NCBI GenBank assembly: GCA_964550895.1
Contig: CAZKAP010000005.1
Location: forward strand, 1-64,000
DNA: 64,000 nt
From: CAZKAP01 sp964550895
Lineage (GTDB): Bacteria > Bacteroidota > Bacteroidia > Flavobacteriales > Flavobacteriaceae
Direction: 5' to 3'
Part shown: positions 8,297 through 17,106 of the stretch, piece by piece
Layout: every line of letters begins with the position of its first letter
Position numbering within the stretch: position 1 is the stretch's first letter
Translations under genes and position numbers: made by a program
The notes under the pieces: model-generated
Told to the model about the DNA's origin: nothing
Databases searched by the model: none
The model's input: only the letters and a program-made list of their open reading frames with translations

Positions 8297-9905
8297 ATAC
8301 GGCGGTTTGAGTATACCCGGGTACCTCGGCGTCCAGTTCAATCAGCAATTCCCTAAAGCCCAGGGCGACCCCATTGGTCCAGCCGAAACCGTCCTGCGTG
8401 GGATATTCCCCGCCACCGGATAGCAATTCAAGATTCTCAACGTTGTACTTTTCCATCATTTTACCGGTCCGCTTATAGACCCTGTTATTAAGTCTCAGCC
8501 AGCGCTGCATGATTTCCACGGCTTCCGACTCATAACCGTAATTCAGCAAACCCTTTACGGCCATCCACTGCAACGGTGCCCAGCCGTTGGGTGCATCCCA
8601 TTGTTCACCGGTATTCCTCAATGTGGTAACCAGCCCCCCAGGCTTGAGAAAAACGTTCATCACCATATCCTTCACCTTTTCTGCCTGCCCTTCCGTGGCA
8701 ATTTCGAAGAACAACGGATAAACTCCCGCCAGAGTCAGCTCTTCGGTCAGGGCTCCCTGTCGGAAGTTATAGTCAAAATAGAATCCGCCGGACTCCGACC
8801 AGAGTTGTTCCTGTATGAAGGCCTTACGGGTCTCAGCCAGTTCCTTGTATTTCAGGAATTCATCCAGCCCGTCCACTCCCTGCAATTCATAGGCCCGGGC
8901 CAGGGTTAACTCGAGGTGGTACATCAGTGAATTCAGATCCACAGGGATGATATCCGCAGCCACCGTGCTTCCCAGTCCGTCGCCGGAATACCAGCGTGAA
9001 CTGAAGTCCCAGCCCGAACAGGCAGCCGTTCTCAGGTGATTGTACAGGGTGCGCTTATCGGCTGCGCCCAATTGGGATGCCAGCTCCACATCCTCCCTGT
9101 ACGATTCGAAACGGGGAAGATAAGAGACGTCGTAGTAGCGGTTCACCAATACCGAATCCCATTGAACCGTTCGGAGTGCTTCCGGGTCCGCGGTGCGATC
9201 TCCCCGTTCCATCCAGTAGGTGTATTCTTTTTCCAGGGCGGGTAGGTATTGCTGGTAGATTTCTTCGTTTTCAAGGGCTCCGGTTTCCACCATCAAGCTA
9301 AAAAACGGAGGCTGAGAACGCGTTTCATAATACGTACGGGTTCCATTGGGAATGAAACCGATACTGTCCAGCAGGAATGCAAAATTCTTTAGCATATGAC
9401 CGAACAGCTCATCCCTTTTGGAAACCCGCAAACCCTCCATGGTAAAATAACTGTCCCAATAGTAAATCTCGCGAAAACGGCCTCCGGGTACCACATAAGG
9501 GTAAGGCAGGGGGATGCGGGAACTGTGTAACTCGCGCTCGTCGGCGGGCCTACTCAGGGCGTCCCAGAGGTTCTCCAGGTGCTCGTACATAGAAAGTGAG
9601 GTATCTGAAACCTGCACCGGTGCAGGTTTCCAGGTATCGGTGAAGTGTTCAGCGACGAAATCCTCCAGGGAAAATCCTTCCTGCTCCTTCATGCGCAGAT
9701 ACTTATCATTCAGCTCCATGGGATCGCTCACCGGAGTCAGGTCCACGAAAGATTTGGAGTCGGTGAAAATATCGGTTTCGTGTACCGCCTTAAACAGTTC
9801 GGTCTGATAGAAGCCCAGTTCCCCTTCATTATCCTGAGTCTTTTTACAGGAAATAGTAACGAGGAGCAACAGGGCAAGAAAAGCGCAGTTTCGCATGGTC
9901 TTCAT
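8286..9905 (-). CDS. treA: Trehalase (GH37), lipoprotein
   Basis: The 539-residue protein hydrolyses alpha,alpha-trehalose to two glucose. Both family signatures are present: PGGRFREIYYWDSY at 140-153 and QWDAPNGWAPLQ at 435-446. The catalytic Asp is probably D300 in GWDFSSRW, and the catalytic Glu lies in the late GGGEYPTQDGFGWTNG segment. The signal peptide ends VTISC (Cys20), predicting a lipidated periplasmic or surface enzyme, unlike the soluble periplasmic TreA of enterobacteria. It is followed by an overlapping transporter gene that might import a product, which is inference. Confidence 0.95.
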   Translation of the reverse strand: MKTMRNCAFLALLLLVTISCKKTQDNEGELGFYQTELFKAVHETDIFTDSKSFVDLTPVSDPMELNDKYLRMKEQEGFSLEDFVAEHFTDTWKPAPVQVSDTSLSMYEHLENLWDALSRPADERELHSSRIPLPYPYVVPGGRFREIYYWDSYFTMEGLRVSKRDELFGHMLKNFAFLLDSIGFIPNGTRTYYETRSQPPFFSLMVETGALENEEIYQQYLPALEKEYTYWMERGDRTADPEALRTVQWDSVLVNRYYDVSYLPRFESYREDVELASQLGAADKRTLYNHLRTAACSGWDFSSRWYSGDGLGSTVAADIIPVDLNSLMYHLELTLARAYELQGVDGLDEFLKYKELAETRKAFIQEQLWSESGGFYFDYNFRQGALTEELTLAGVYPLFFEIATEGQAEKVKDMVMNVFLKPGGLVTTLRNTGEQWDAPNGWAPLQWMAVKGLLNYGYESEAVEIMQRWLRLNNRVYKRTGKMMEKYNVENLELLSGGGEYPTQDGFGWTNGVALGFRELLIELDAEVPGYTQTAVYAE

Positions 9906-9939
9906 GGAGTGGGATATTAGGATTTGGTATATTCAGGGG

Positions 9940-10782
9940 TTAGCGATCGAACACTTCGTCGAATAGTCTTTTAGTGGCCGCCCAGGACAGGCTGTCCGCC
10001 TCTTGATTATAGGCCAGGGGAAGATTGAATTTGGCCCCGAGCGAGTCGGCTCCTTTGCTGGTGAATCCGTGAACGGCTCCGGGATACGACTGGAATTCAA
10101 GCGGTACTTCGGTCTGGGCCATGGCATTCTTGAAGGCCGTTATGGACTCCTCGGACACAAAAGGATCATCTGCTCCATGACAGACTAGAATTTTTTTGAC
10201 CCTCATACCTTCACCGGGCATCACGGCCAGCCCGAGACCCGCGTGATAGGCAGCAACTCCATCCAGGTCCATACCCGAATTGGCCATACTCAAGACTACG
10301 CTTCCCCCGAAGCAGTATCCTATGGCCGCTATGTTCTCGGGATCCACGGTGGGATGCTTCCTCAATTCCTCCCAAGCCGCCCTGAATCGGTCTTTCCCAC
10401 TTTCAAAATTGGACATGACCTCCATGGCGAATTTACCTGCGTCCTCTGGATGGCTGGCGACCTTGCCATTACCGTACATATCGACAGCCAATGCGGTATA
10501 TCCCAGGCCGGCCAGCATGTCCGCGCGTTCACGGGTATAATCATTATGGCCCCACCATTCGTGAACCACCAGAACTCCCGGACGTTTTCCTTCCAGGTTT
10601 TGATCGTAGGCGATGTATCCCTTCAAGGTTTTGGAATCCGAGGTGTATTCGACTTCCGAACCGATCACCGAAACGGATGCAGATTGTGTGGTATCGGCCT
10701 GCTTCTTCTGTTCCTTACACGACAACGGGAGTATGGCCAAGGCGATTAGGGAAAGTAGTGGAGTGGAAAAGGAAGGCCTCAT
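9940..10782 (-). CDS. Dienelactone hydrolase family protein, lipoprotein
   Basis: The 280-residue protein has a lipobox ending LPLSC (Cys22) and an alpha/beta-hydrolase fold of the dienelactone hydrolase type. The triad is readable: nucleophile C157 in GYCFGG, D206 in CHGADDPF and H238 in GAVHGF. The Cys nucleophile separates it from ordinary Ser esterases. VVHEWWGHNDY at 72-82 is the usual oxyanion-side motif. The natural substrate is unknown; export to the envelope argues against chlorocatechol breakdown. It lies 34 bp upstream of the trehalase gene on the same strand. Confidence 0.88.
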   Translation of the reverse strand: MRPSFSTPLLSLIALAILPLSCKEQKKQADTTQSASVSVIGSEVEYTSDSKTLKGYIAYDQNLEGKRPGVLVVHEWWGHNDYTRERADMLAGLGYTALAVDMYGNGKVASHPEDAGKFAMEVMSNFESGKDRFRAAWEELRKHPTVDPENIAAIGYCFGGSVVLSMANSGMDLDGVAAYHAGLGLAVMPGEGMRVKKILVCHGADDPFVSEESITAFKNAMAQTEVPLEFQSYPGAVHGFTSKGADSLGAKFNLPLAYNQEADSLSWAATKRLFDEVFDR

Positions 10783-10798
10783 TGTTAATATTTTGCCT

Positions 10799-10806
10799 CA
10801 AAAATA
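10799..10806 (-). promoter_or_regulatory. Candidate -7 promoter element of the dienelactone-hydrolase gene
   Basis: The minus strand reads TATTTTTG, a perfect TAnnTTTG match, about 17 bp before the start codon at 10782. No good TTTG is found at the expected -33 distance, so the call rests on the -7 element and position alone. Confidence 0.4.
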
Positions 10807-10889
10807 CCTCATTTCCAAGTGAAAACCATCGGCAGCAGTCTGTAAACCTCGCTATCTTAGCAGGTAAGTATTAGGAATACGACCGAGTT

Positions 10890-11987
10890 ATGACGAAACA
10901 TGCGACGGGGATATTCGCTTGCCTGACCTGCTTGTTTTTGCTTTCCTGCAACAATTCCCCCTATATCGACGATCTCTCAGAACCCAGAGGAATATATGGA
11001 CTGGGCAGGGTACCCGACGAATGCCTCGGGCTGGAAGAGCCTGAGCTTCGGCTTACCATTCTCAATCAGTCCAGCGCGCCGCCGGCAAATGTTTCCGTTT
11101 TCTTCCGAGTAACGGACAACGCCTCGAATCCGATAGATGGGCTGCAGGCATCGAATTTCAGTCTGTTCGAACAGGGAAGAAACGACGAGTGCTTCAGTCA
11201 GGTTTCGTCTTCGGAGTCCTTCGCTAGCATCTCCAATAACCCTCAGATATTCTCCAATCAGACCCTGCTACTGCTCGACCTGAGTAATTCGGTGCTCGAA
11301 AACGGATTGGATCAGCTCAAGGATGCTTCGGCGAATTTCATCAATGCCCTCATGCCGGATTCCCCTAACCCTTCTGTCCGGATGGCCATTTACGGATTCG
11401 ATGGACAGGATCGGCTGATCGAAATTCAGAGACTCAGTGCCAACAAAGATGTCTTGCTTGCCGCTATTGAAGCCATCAGTCCGGCAATCAGTCAGGATCC
11501 TTCCACAGACCTGTATGGCTCCGTGATTCGCATCACGGAAATTGCCAGCCTTATGGTACAACAGGCCAGAAGAGATTCCTATGTGGCGGCGGCTTCGGTG
11601 GTATTGTTTACCGATGGAACAGACCAGGCGGCCCGCTATACCCGTCAGCGCGCGCTGGATGTGGTGGACAATGCGGATTCAGACATATCCTACTACACCA
11701 TTGGCCTGGGGGATGAAATCGACGAAGAGGTGTTGCAGCGCATAGGCAAGACCTTCAGTGCCTTCGCCAGCAACAGCGGTGAACTGCAGGAGACCTTCGA
11801 AAGCATATCCCAGAGGCTGCTGTCCTCCGCGAACAGCTATTATCTGCTGGAATACTGCTCGCCCAAACGCAACGGCAGCGGGAGCAATAATCTGGTCATA
11901 GAACTGAACTACGACGGTAAGTCAGGAGCTGTTCAGACCAGCTTCCAGGCCGATGGATTTACCTCTGGATGTCAGGTCACTGAATAA
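10890..11987 (+). CDS. VWA-domain lipoprotein
   Basis: The 365-residue protein has a lipobox FLLSC (Cys20), then an Ig-like or unstructured stretch (to about 110) and a von Willebrand A domain. The MIDAS motif is intact: DLSNS with D130, S132, S134 and later Thr/Asp in FTDGTDQ. VWA domains bind proteins through a chelated metal, so this is likely a surface or periplasmic adhesion/assembly protein. It is the only plus-strand gene in this stretch, divergent from the hydrolase and convergent with the carboxypeptidase (1-bp gap). The partner is unknown. Confidence 0.8.
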   Translation: MTKHATGIFACLTCLFLLSCNNSPYIDDLSEPRGIYGLGRVPDECLGLEEPELRLTILNQSSAPPANVSVFFRVTDNASNPIDGLQASNFSLFEQGRNDECFSQVSSSESFASISNNPQIFSNQTLLLLDLSNSVLENGLDQLKDASANFINALMPDSPNPSVRMAIYGFDGQDRLIEIQRLSANKDVLLAAIEAISPAISQDPSTDLYGSVIRITEIASLMVQQARRDSYVAAASVVLFTDGTDQAARYTRQRALDVVDNADSDISYYTIGLGDEIDEEVLQRIGKTFSAFASNSGELQETFESISQRLLSSANSYYLLEYCSPKRNGSGSNNLVIELNYDGKSGAVQTSFQADGFTSGCQVTE

Positions 11988-11988
11988 T

Positions 11989-13464
11989 CTAGTCGATTAC
12001 CAGTGCGTTTTTAAAGTTTCGATAGTCCCTGTCAGTCAGATCGATGATGTACCCATTGATGACGGCGTGAGTTAACCGATCGTCTTTTTCCAGGAAAAAA
12101 GTAGGATTGATACCCGGGCGCAGCCTGAATGCCGGCTGCCTGAAATCCGGGCTAACGGCATTAATGGGAGAACGCAGGAATCTCTGGCCCGGTTCCAGGC
12201 CTTGTATCCTCAAATAGCCATAGCCCATTTTAAGCAGGTCGAAGTCGTTCATCACAAACAGCATTCCCCCGTTAGCCTCTACCACTGAAGAGGTCACGCG
12301 AGGCTCCACCAGGGTGAATCCGGAGGCATCGAAGGTCTCATACCCGTAAAATGTCGACAGGTCGCCCACGTCCTCCAGACGACTCTCTATATGGAAGCCA
12401 TCGTGGTGAACATCGTCTCTCTCGTAACGCCGTATACCCAAATCAAGCGTGTACTTATTACCATCGATCACGTGCGTTAGATTGGTAATTTTCAGATCAA
12501 ATAGTTTGCGATCGTTCGGTGGAATAGCATTGTAGTCCGACAGGGGAATCCTACGGTAATCCTCGCTAACTATAGATTTCAGTGCCTCGATTAGAATCAG
12601 GTAGTTCAGCTTGCGCACCTGTTGCCTCTCGGGGTCTCCCGGATATCCCCCGGATTCAATGAGGATGGTACTGCTGCCCCACTTCTGAATGTTGTCCCCG
12701 AATGCGCGTGGCTCGAAATCATCGCTGTATCGGCCGACCTGACCGGGGACCACCTGTTGCAAAGTGCGGTTCATCAATCCAATCAGTTGCATGGACCGCC
12801 TGCGAATGGAATCGATATCCTTCTCGTAGTTGAAAGGAGGGGCCAGGAACGAAATGCTCGCGGGAAGGGGCGTCCTCTCCACATTGTAGTACTTCTGCTG
12901 ATCGTGCAGATTGAAGCCGAAATCCGCATCCAGGCTGTCCCTGATGGCCTTTAGTACCCGGCCCTCAGGCGACTGCAAACTCTGGGCATCGCGGTTCAGG
13001 TCGACACCAAGGGCAGACCGGCGTGCGAATACCTGTGCCCCGTCCGGGTTCAGCATGGGTAGGAAATGCACTCGTGTCCGGGATCGCAGCTGCTTGATCC
13101 AGGGTTCCTCCCAGTTCGCGCCAAAATAATTGAGCAAGTCGAAGATTGCCTGGGTAGCCGTGGGCTCGTTTCCGTGCATCTGGGACCAGAGCAGAATGTC
13201 TGTCTCGCCCTGTCCGAAACTGACCAGGTTCAGCGATCTGCCCTGCAGGGATGTCCCAACCCGGTGCACCTCGAAACGCCCGTCGCCACGCCACTTACGT
13301 AGCAGGCGTTCGACATCATAATGCTTGATTCTTCGTTTTTCGAGTGTGGACTCCCGATAGGTATCATAGGAATTCCAGATCTTTTGTACGTCCGTATCCT
13401 GACCAAAAACGGAAGCGGCTAAAATGAGTCCGATAGCGGTTAAAAGGAGTCTAATCGTTTTCAT
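11989..13464 (-). CDS. M14-family zinc carboxypeptidase, secreted
   Basis: The 491-residue protein has a signal peptide ending SVFGQ (about 21). The M14 domain shows zinc ligands H97 and E100 in SQMHGNEP, H187 in FNLHDQ, substrate-binding NPDG (139-142) and DLNRD (155-159), and the catalytic Glu E270 in LIESGG. A C-terminal region of about 170 residues follows with no recognised fold. The family removes C-terminal residues from proteins or peptidoglycan peptides. It overlaps the amidase gene upstream by 4 bp, which favours a role in cell-wall peptide processing, though this is inference. A second M14 gene lies at 51011-52117. Confidence 0.9.
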   Translation of the reverse strand: MKTIRLLLTAIGLILAASVFGQDTDVQKIWNSYDTYRESTLEKRRIKHYDVERLLRKWRGDGRFEVHRVGTSLQGRSLNLVSFGQGETDILLWSQMHGNEPTATQAIFDLLNYFGANWEEPWIKQLRSRTRVHFLPMLNPDGAQVFARRSALGVDLNRDAQSLQSPEGRVLKAIRDSLDADFGFNLHDQQKYYNVERTPLPASISFLAPPFNYEKDIDSIRRRSMQLIGLMNRTLQQVVPGQVGRYSDDFEPRAFGDNIQKWGSSTILIESGGYPGDPERQQVRKLNYLILIEALKSIVSEDYRRIPLSDYNAIPPNDRKLFDLKITNLTHVIDGNKYTLDLGIRRYERDDVHHDGFHIESRLEDVGDLSTFYGYETFDASGFTLVEPRVTSSVVEANGGMLFVMNDFDLLKMGYGYLRIQGLEPGQRFLRSPINAVSPDFRQPAFRLRPGINPTFFLEKDDRLTHAVINGYIIDLTDRDYRNFKNALVID

Positions 13465-14138
13465 TGTGGAGAGGTAATCAGTTGTTTTTTTAGGTTGAGT
13501 TTCGAACGAATGGCCGCCATAAAGGCTGAACCGGGGTCGTTTTTCTCCGTTCGGTATGCCGAATCCCGTTCCTTCCAGAGTTCGTGACCTTCGAATGCGG
13601 TGTATTCATAGTGTCCTATGACATATCGGATCGGATACTTTTTCTGCAGTTCCCGTATCAATTGGATATTGGCTTGCAGTTGATCCCGGGTCAGGGGGGT
13701 CTCCGGCGTGCCACCCACATTCTCTATCCCGATGGCACAATGATTCAGTCCGATAACGTGACGCGCCATCAGGGTATCGGGCATGAGTTGGTAAGGCGTC
13801 CCATCCCGGTCGACCAGGTAATGCGCGGATACATTCAGGGCTCCCCCGGACTGAATGTCGTCCCTGCTCGAGGGAAGGCGGGTGGGATAAAAGGTTTGAA
13901 ATGAGGTTTCCAGATCGGGTATAAACGTCCAGTGAACCACGATCATCTGAGGTTTAATAGTGGGTGTCGACTGTTGTATTCCATAGCGATCCTGCATGTA
14001 ATCCAGGCTGAGCCGCTTTCGCTCCTCCCCGAACTCTATCGGGCGTTCCCGAACTTCCGCACCTCCCGAACGACAGCCCGAGGCCAGAACCAAGATCAAC
14101 AAGAGAATTGGTGTTAAGCCTTTTAAGTTAGGGATCAT
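13461..14138 (-). CDS. N-acetylmuramoyl-L-alanine amidase domain lipoprotein (Amidase_2)
   Basis: The 225-residue protein has a lipobox LASGC (Cys22) and an AmpD/PGRP-type amidase domain. Zinc ligands fit H69 in IVVHWT, H176 in VIGHYEY and D201 in NDPG. SAHYLVDRDG and IGIENVGG are the classic core strands. It should cleave the bond between N-acetylmuramic acid and L-Ala in peptidoglycan or its fragments, on the periplasmic side of a membrane. The 4-bp overlap with the downstream M14 peptidase gene suggests the two act in succession on muropeptides. Confidence 0.9.
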   Translation of the reverse strand: MIPNLKGLTPILLLILVLASGCRSGGAEVRERPIEFGEERKRLSLDYMQDRYGIQQSTPTIKPQMIVVHWTFIPDLETSFQTFYPTRLPSSRDDIQSGGALNVSAHYLVDRDGTPYQLMPDTLMARHVIGLNHCAIGIENVGGTPETPLTRDQLQANIQLIRELQKKYPIRYVIGHYEYTAFEGHELWKERDSAYRTEKNDPGSAFMAAIRSKLNLKKQLITSPQ

Positions 14139-14437
14139 CTGCTATGCTGATAATTGGTATAGAATCGTATTGACCTAAGCGGTTATGGGCCTCAATTAGC
14201 CTGAAGGCCCCATGATTAACTGGTTGAAGGGAATCGGTTTTCACGATACCTTTCGGCTCTTAGTTTCCTTATTTCGATCAGGTCTGTATTGATTAACGTT
14301 TTCTCTACGCCCCACCCTTGGGACCCTACCCTACACCCGGGGGGACCTACACAACATAATTTTCCCGGTACTGGGCCATCGGGTTACCTTTATTTAAAAT
14401 AAAGGGAAAATTTTCATTTTCATATAGTGTTCTATCG
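14139..14437. other. Gene-free stretch upstream of the amidase gene
   Basis: No ORF of convincing length or tRNA is seen. It contains a perfect AT-rich palindrome at 14387-14405 (8-base arms around TAA) directly followed by the 10-base palindrome at 14406-14415, and a GC-rich pyrimidine stretch around 14310-14350. The promoter of the amidase/M14 pair should lie here but no clear TAnnTTTG element was found near 14138. Confidence 0.5.
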
Positions 14438-14466
14438 AAGGCCCCATCCGTGAGGATCGGGCCTTT
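14438..14466. terminator. Terminator-like hairpin downstream of menB
   Basis: Seven perfectly paired bases AAGGCCC/GGGCCTT (14438-14444 and 14459-14465 approximately) continue through ATCC/GGAT to a 4-base loop. A T-run follows on the plus strand only; on the minus strand, where menB ends three bases away at 14469, the U-tract is poor. It is probably the menB terminator, possibly working in both directions. Confidence 0.6.
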
Positions 14467-14468
14467 TT

Positions 14469-15302
14469 CTATGAAATCCATCGATCCTTGGCGAAGTTCG
14501 GGGGTCGTTTTTCCAGGAAGGCATTCCTCCCTTCCTCGGCCTCGTCAGTCATATAGGCGAGACGCGTTGCTTCCCCGGCAAATACCTGCTGACCGACCAT
14601 GCCATCGTCGGTCAGGTTCATGGCGAATTTGAGCATCTTGATGCTAGTCGGACTCTTTCCGAGTATTTCTTCCGCCCAGCGAAAGGCCTCGCTCTCCAGG
14701 GCTTCGTGCGGAACTACGGCATTGACCATGCCCATTTCCAGTGCCTCCTCCGCCGAATACGTCCGGCCCAGGAAGAAGATTTCACGTGCCTTCTTCTGTC
14801 CCACCATTTTGGCCAGGTATGCGGAACCGTATCCTCCATCGAAACTGGTTACATCGGCGTCTGTCTGTTTAAAAAGAGCATGTTCCCGACTGGCCAGTGT
14901 GAGGTCGCATACCACGTGCAGACTATGCCCCCCTCCCACGGCCCAGCCCGGAACTACGGCTATGACCACCTTGGGCATGAAGCGGATCAGCCGCTGAACT
15001 TCGAGTATATTGAGCCGGTGCATTCCGTCCTCCCCAACATATCCGCGTTTGCCCCGGGCCTTTTGGTCTCCTCCACTGCAAAATGCATATACCCCGTCTT
15101 TTGGCGAGGGTCCTTCTCCGGTCAGGAGTACTACCCCAATGGTCGGATCCTCGCTTACGCGATGGAAGGCCTGGTAAAGCTCGGAAGTAGTCCTGGGCCG
15201 GAAAGCGTTTCTAACCTCAGGGCGATTGAAGGCGATGCGGGCTATAGCGCCATCGCGTTTAAACGTGATATCTTCGAATTCCTGTATAGTTTCCCAATTC
15301 AT
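14469..15302 (-). CDS. menB: 1,4-dihydroxy-2-naphthoyl-CoA synthase, type II
   Basis: The 277-residue crotonase-fold enzyme closes the second ring in menaquinone synthesis, turning o-succinylbenzoyl-CoA into 1,4-dihydroxy-2-naphthoyl-CoA. Visible landmarks are FCSGGDQKARG at 74-84, GWAVGGGHSL at 119-128 and SFDGGYGSAYLAK at 153-165. At the position where the E. coli enzyme has the Gly that binds bicarbonate (QTGP), this protein has D148 (QTDAD), as in the mycobacterial enzyme; that marks the type II, bicarbonate-independent class. No other men gene is in the window, so it stands alone. Confidence 0.95.
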   Translation of the reverse strand: MNWETIQEFEDITFKRDGAIARIAFNRPEVRNAFRPRTTSELYQAFHRVSEDPTIGVVLLTGEGPSPKDGVYAFCSGGDQKARGKRGYVGEDGMHRLNILEVQRLIRFMPKVVIAVVPGWAVGGGHSLHVVCDLTLASREHALFKQTDADVTSFDGGYGSAYLAKMVGQKKAREIFFLGRTYSAEEALEMGMVNAVVPHEALESEAFRWAEEILGKSPTSIKMLKFAMNLTDDGMVGQQVFAGEATRLAYMTDEAEEGRNAFLEKRPPNFAKDRWIS

Positions 15303-15374
15303 TTGCGTACACTTTATCTTTTAGTAAAGTTACACAAAGCCTTAAGCAAGATGGGAAAAGGGAGTTGAAGAGGC

Positions 15375-16913
15375 CTACATGATCTCGGCGAACTTGCGGG
15401 AAATGCTGGATCGGAGTTTACGCTCGTAGTCTTCTTCGAGCCACTCCTTGTAGTTCTTTGTATTATTCATGATGCAGTAGGAGTACTGTTTGACCCGATA
15501 GGAGATCTCTTCCTTGAGTTCCTTGGCCAGCAGGCGAGCGTCGAATACATCCTCGCTGTTTTCCACACAGATCCTGGCGTGCTGCTCGATGCTGCGCTCC
15601 AGTACCAGTTTGGACTTCAGGCCCTGGGCAAATACCTTCTTGTATTCTTCCTTGATATCGAACGAAATGTCCTTGGACCTGGCGAATTTCTCCCGGAGCT
15701 CGGCCGGCATTTCATAGACAAAGTCACGCTCGATGTCCTCGTCGTTCTTGATATTTTCCAGGAAGAAGTCCGGAAAGTGGAAAATTTCCTGCCAGTCCAG
15801 GGGGGTGTCCCAAGGCCCAAAGCGAGCCATATTGTTACCCAGGTCGATCACGTTGAATTCCCTTTTCTTAGGCAGTATGCGGGATCCCCGCCCAATCATC
15901 TGAAAATACAGGGTAAGGGAACGGGTCGCCCGGTTGAGTATTATGGTTTCCACCGTGGGTTCATCGAAACCGGTGGTGAGTATGCTCACAGATGTCAGTA
16001 TGGCATCGGGGGTTTCTGAAAACCATTCGAGTATTTCCTTCCTTTCAGAGGGTGAATTCCGATTGTCCAGGTGGCGTATGGGCAAACCCGCTTTCTTGAA
16101 GGTCTCATAGACCATATAGGATGTACTGATACCGTTGTTGAAAATCAGGGTCTTTGTGCCCCGGGCAACCTCGTCGTAGGAGCTGAGCAGTTTACCGAGC
16201 ATGTTGTGATTTCCATACAACTCATCCGAGGATTTAACGGTATAATCCCCGTGTATGCCGAGCTTCAGACCCCGAAGGCTCACATCGTACTTGTACATTT
16301 TCGCCTGTGCCAGGAAATTTCGGTCAATCAGCGACCTGATGGACTCGCCCACGATCAGCTTCTTGTAGTTGTCTTTCATGGGAAGCTTGATGTTGGAGCT
16401 CAGGGGCGTTGCCGTCACGCCCAGGATATTGGCTTCCTCAAAATACTTGAATAACTTTCTAAAAGAATTGTAGTGGGCTTCGTCTATGATAACCAGGCCG
16501 ATGTTACCTATGGATACTTTCTGCTCCTGGAGACGGTTGTTCAGGGTCTCCACCATCGCTACATAACACATGCAATCGTCCTCGTCCGTGACTTCCTTGA
16601 CGTCGCTATTGATAATATTGTTCATTACACCGAAGCCGGACAGCATCTTGGAGGTCTGTCGACTCAGTTCAATCCGGTGGGTTAGAACCACCACCTTTTT
16701 ACCCGTATGCTGTATGTATCTGCGCGTGATTTCCGAGAAGATGACGGTTTTACCTCCCCCGGTGGGTAACTGGTACAACAGATTTGAGCCTGCCGGCAAG
16801 TGTTCCAGCTCCCTGAAAATCTCTTTCAGGTCCCGTTCCTGATAATCGTAAAGCTTTTTTTTGGCGGTTGTTTTTGTTAGTTCCAAGAATTTGCAGTTTT
16901 TGGGAACGTCCAT
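15375..16913 (-). CDS. DEAD/DEAH-box superfamily 2 helicase
   Basis: The 512-residue protein has helicase motif I TGGGKT (51-56), motif II DEAH (144-147), motif III GVTATP (165-170) and motif VI QMIGRGSR in the second RecA lobe, the layout of SSL2/XPB-like or type-restriction-related helicases. A charged helical C-terminal tail of about 130 residues follows. It is a stand-alone gene, not beside nuclease or methylase genes, so a restriction role is not supported; DNA repair or RNA work is possible. A -7-like TAGTTTTG at 16918-16925 lies only 4 bp before the ATG, so the transcript may be almost leaderless. Confidence 0.9.
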   Translation of the reverse strand: MDVPKNCKFLELTKTTAKKKLYDYQERDLKEIFRELEHLPAGSNLLYQLPTGGGKTVIFSEITRRYIQHTGKKVVVLTHRIELSRQTSKMLSGFGVMNNIINSDVKEVTDEDDCMCYVAMVETLNNRLQEQKVSIGNIGLVIIDEAHYNSFRKLFKYFEEANILGVTATPLSSNIKLPMKDNYKKLIVGESIRSLIDRNFLAQAKMYKYDVSLRGLKLGIHGDYTVKSSDELYGNHNMLGKLLSSYDEVARGTKTLIFNNGISTSYMVYETFKKAGLPIRHLDNRNSPSERKEILEWFSETPDAILTSVSILTTGFDEPTVETIILNRATRSLTLYFQMIGRGSRILPKKREFNVIDLGNNMARFGPWDTPLDWQEIFHFPDFFLENIKNDEDIERDFVYEMPAELREKFARSKDISFDIKEEYKKVFAQGLKSKLVLERSIEQHARICVENSEDVFDARLLAKELKEEISYRVKQYSYCIMNNTKNYKEWLEEDYERKLRSSISRKFAEIM

Positions 16914-17053
16914 CTTGCAAAACTATCCTAAAATGATGGCTATTAATTCCCGTTAGCCCGGTTTTTTCAGATTACTATTAACACTAACGACCAGATTCCC
17001 CGCTTTATTAAATGGATTGGGGAAAAATATTTAATAACATTCCGGGGCCCCCG

Positions 17054-17082
17054 TTGACTCACCTTTCTTATTGGAGTAATAT
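17054..17082 (+). promoter_or_regulatory. Candidate rpoD promoter with sigma70-like spacing
   Basis: TTGACT (17054-17059) and TAATAT (17077-17082) are separated by exactly 17 bp, 24 bp before the rpoD start. This resembles the classical -35/-10 pattern rather than the TAnnTTTG type seen elsewhere in the window. No good TAnnTTTG element is found nearby. Confidence 0.4.
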
Positions 17083-17106
17083 GGCTTCGTTTTTCAAAAT
17101 CGATCT

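Noticed and set aside
15375..16913. Helicase as part of a restriction or defence system
   Set aside because: The neighbours are menB and rpoD; no nuclease, methylase or other defence gene is present.
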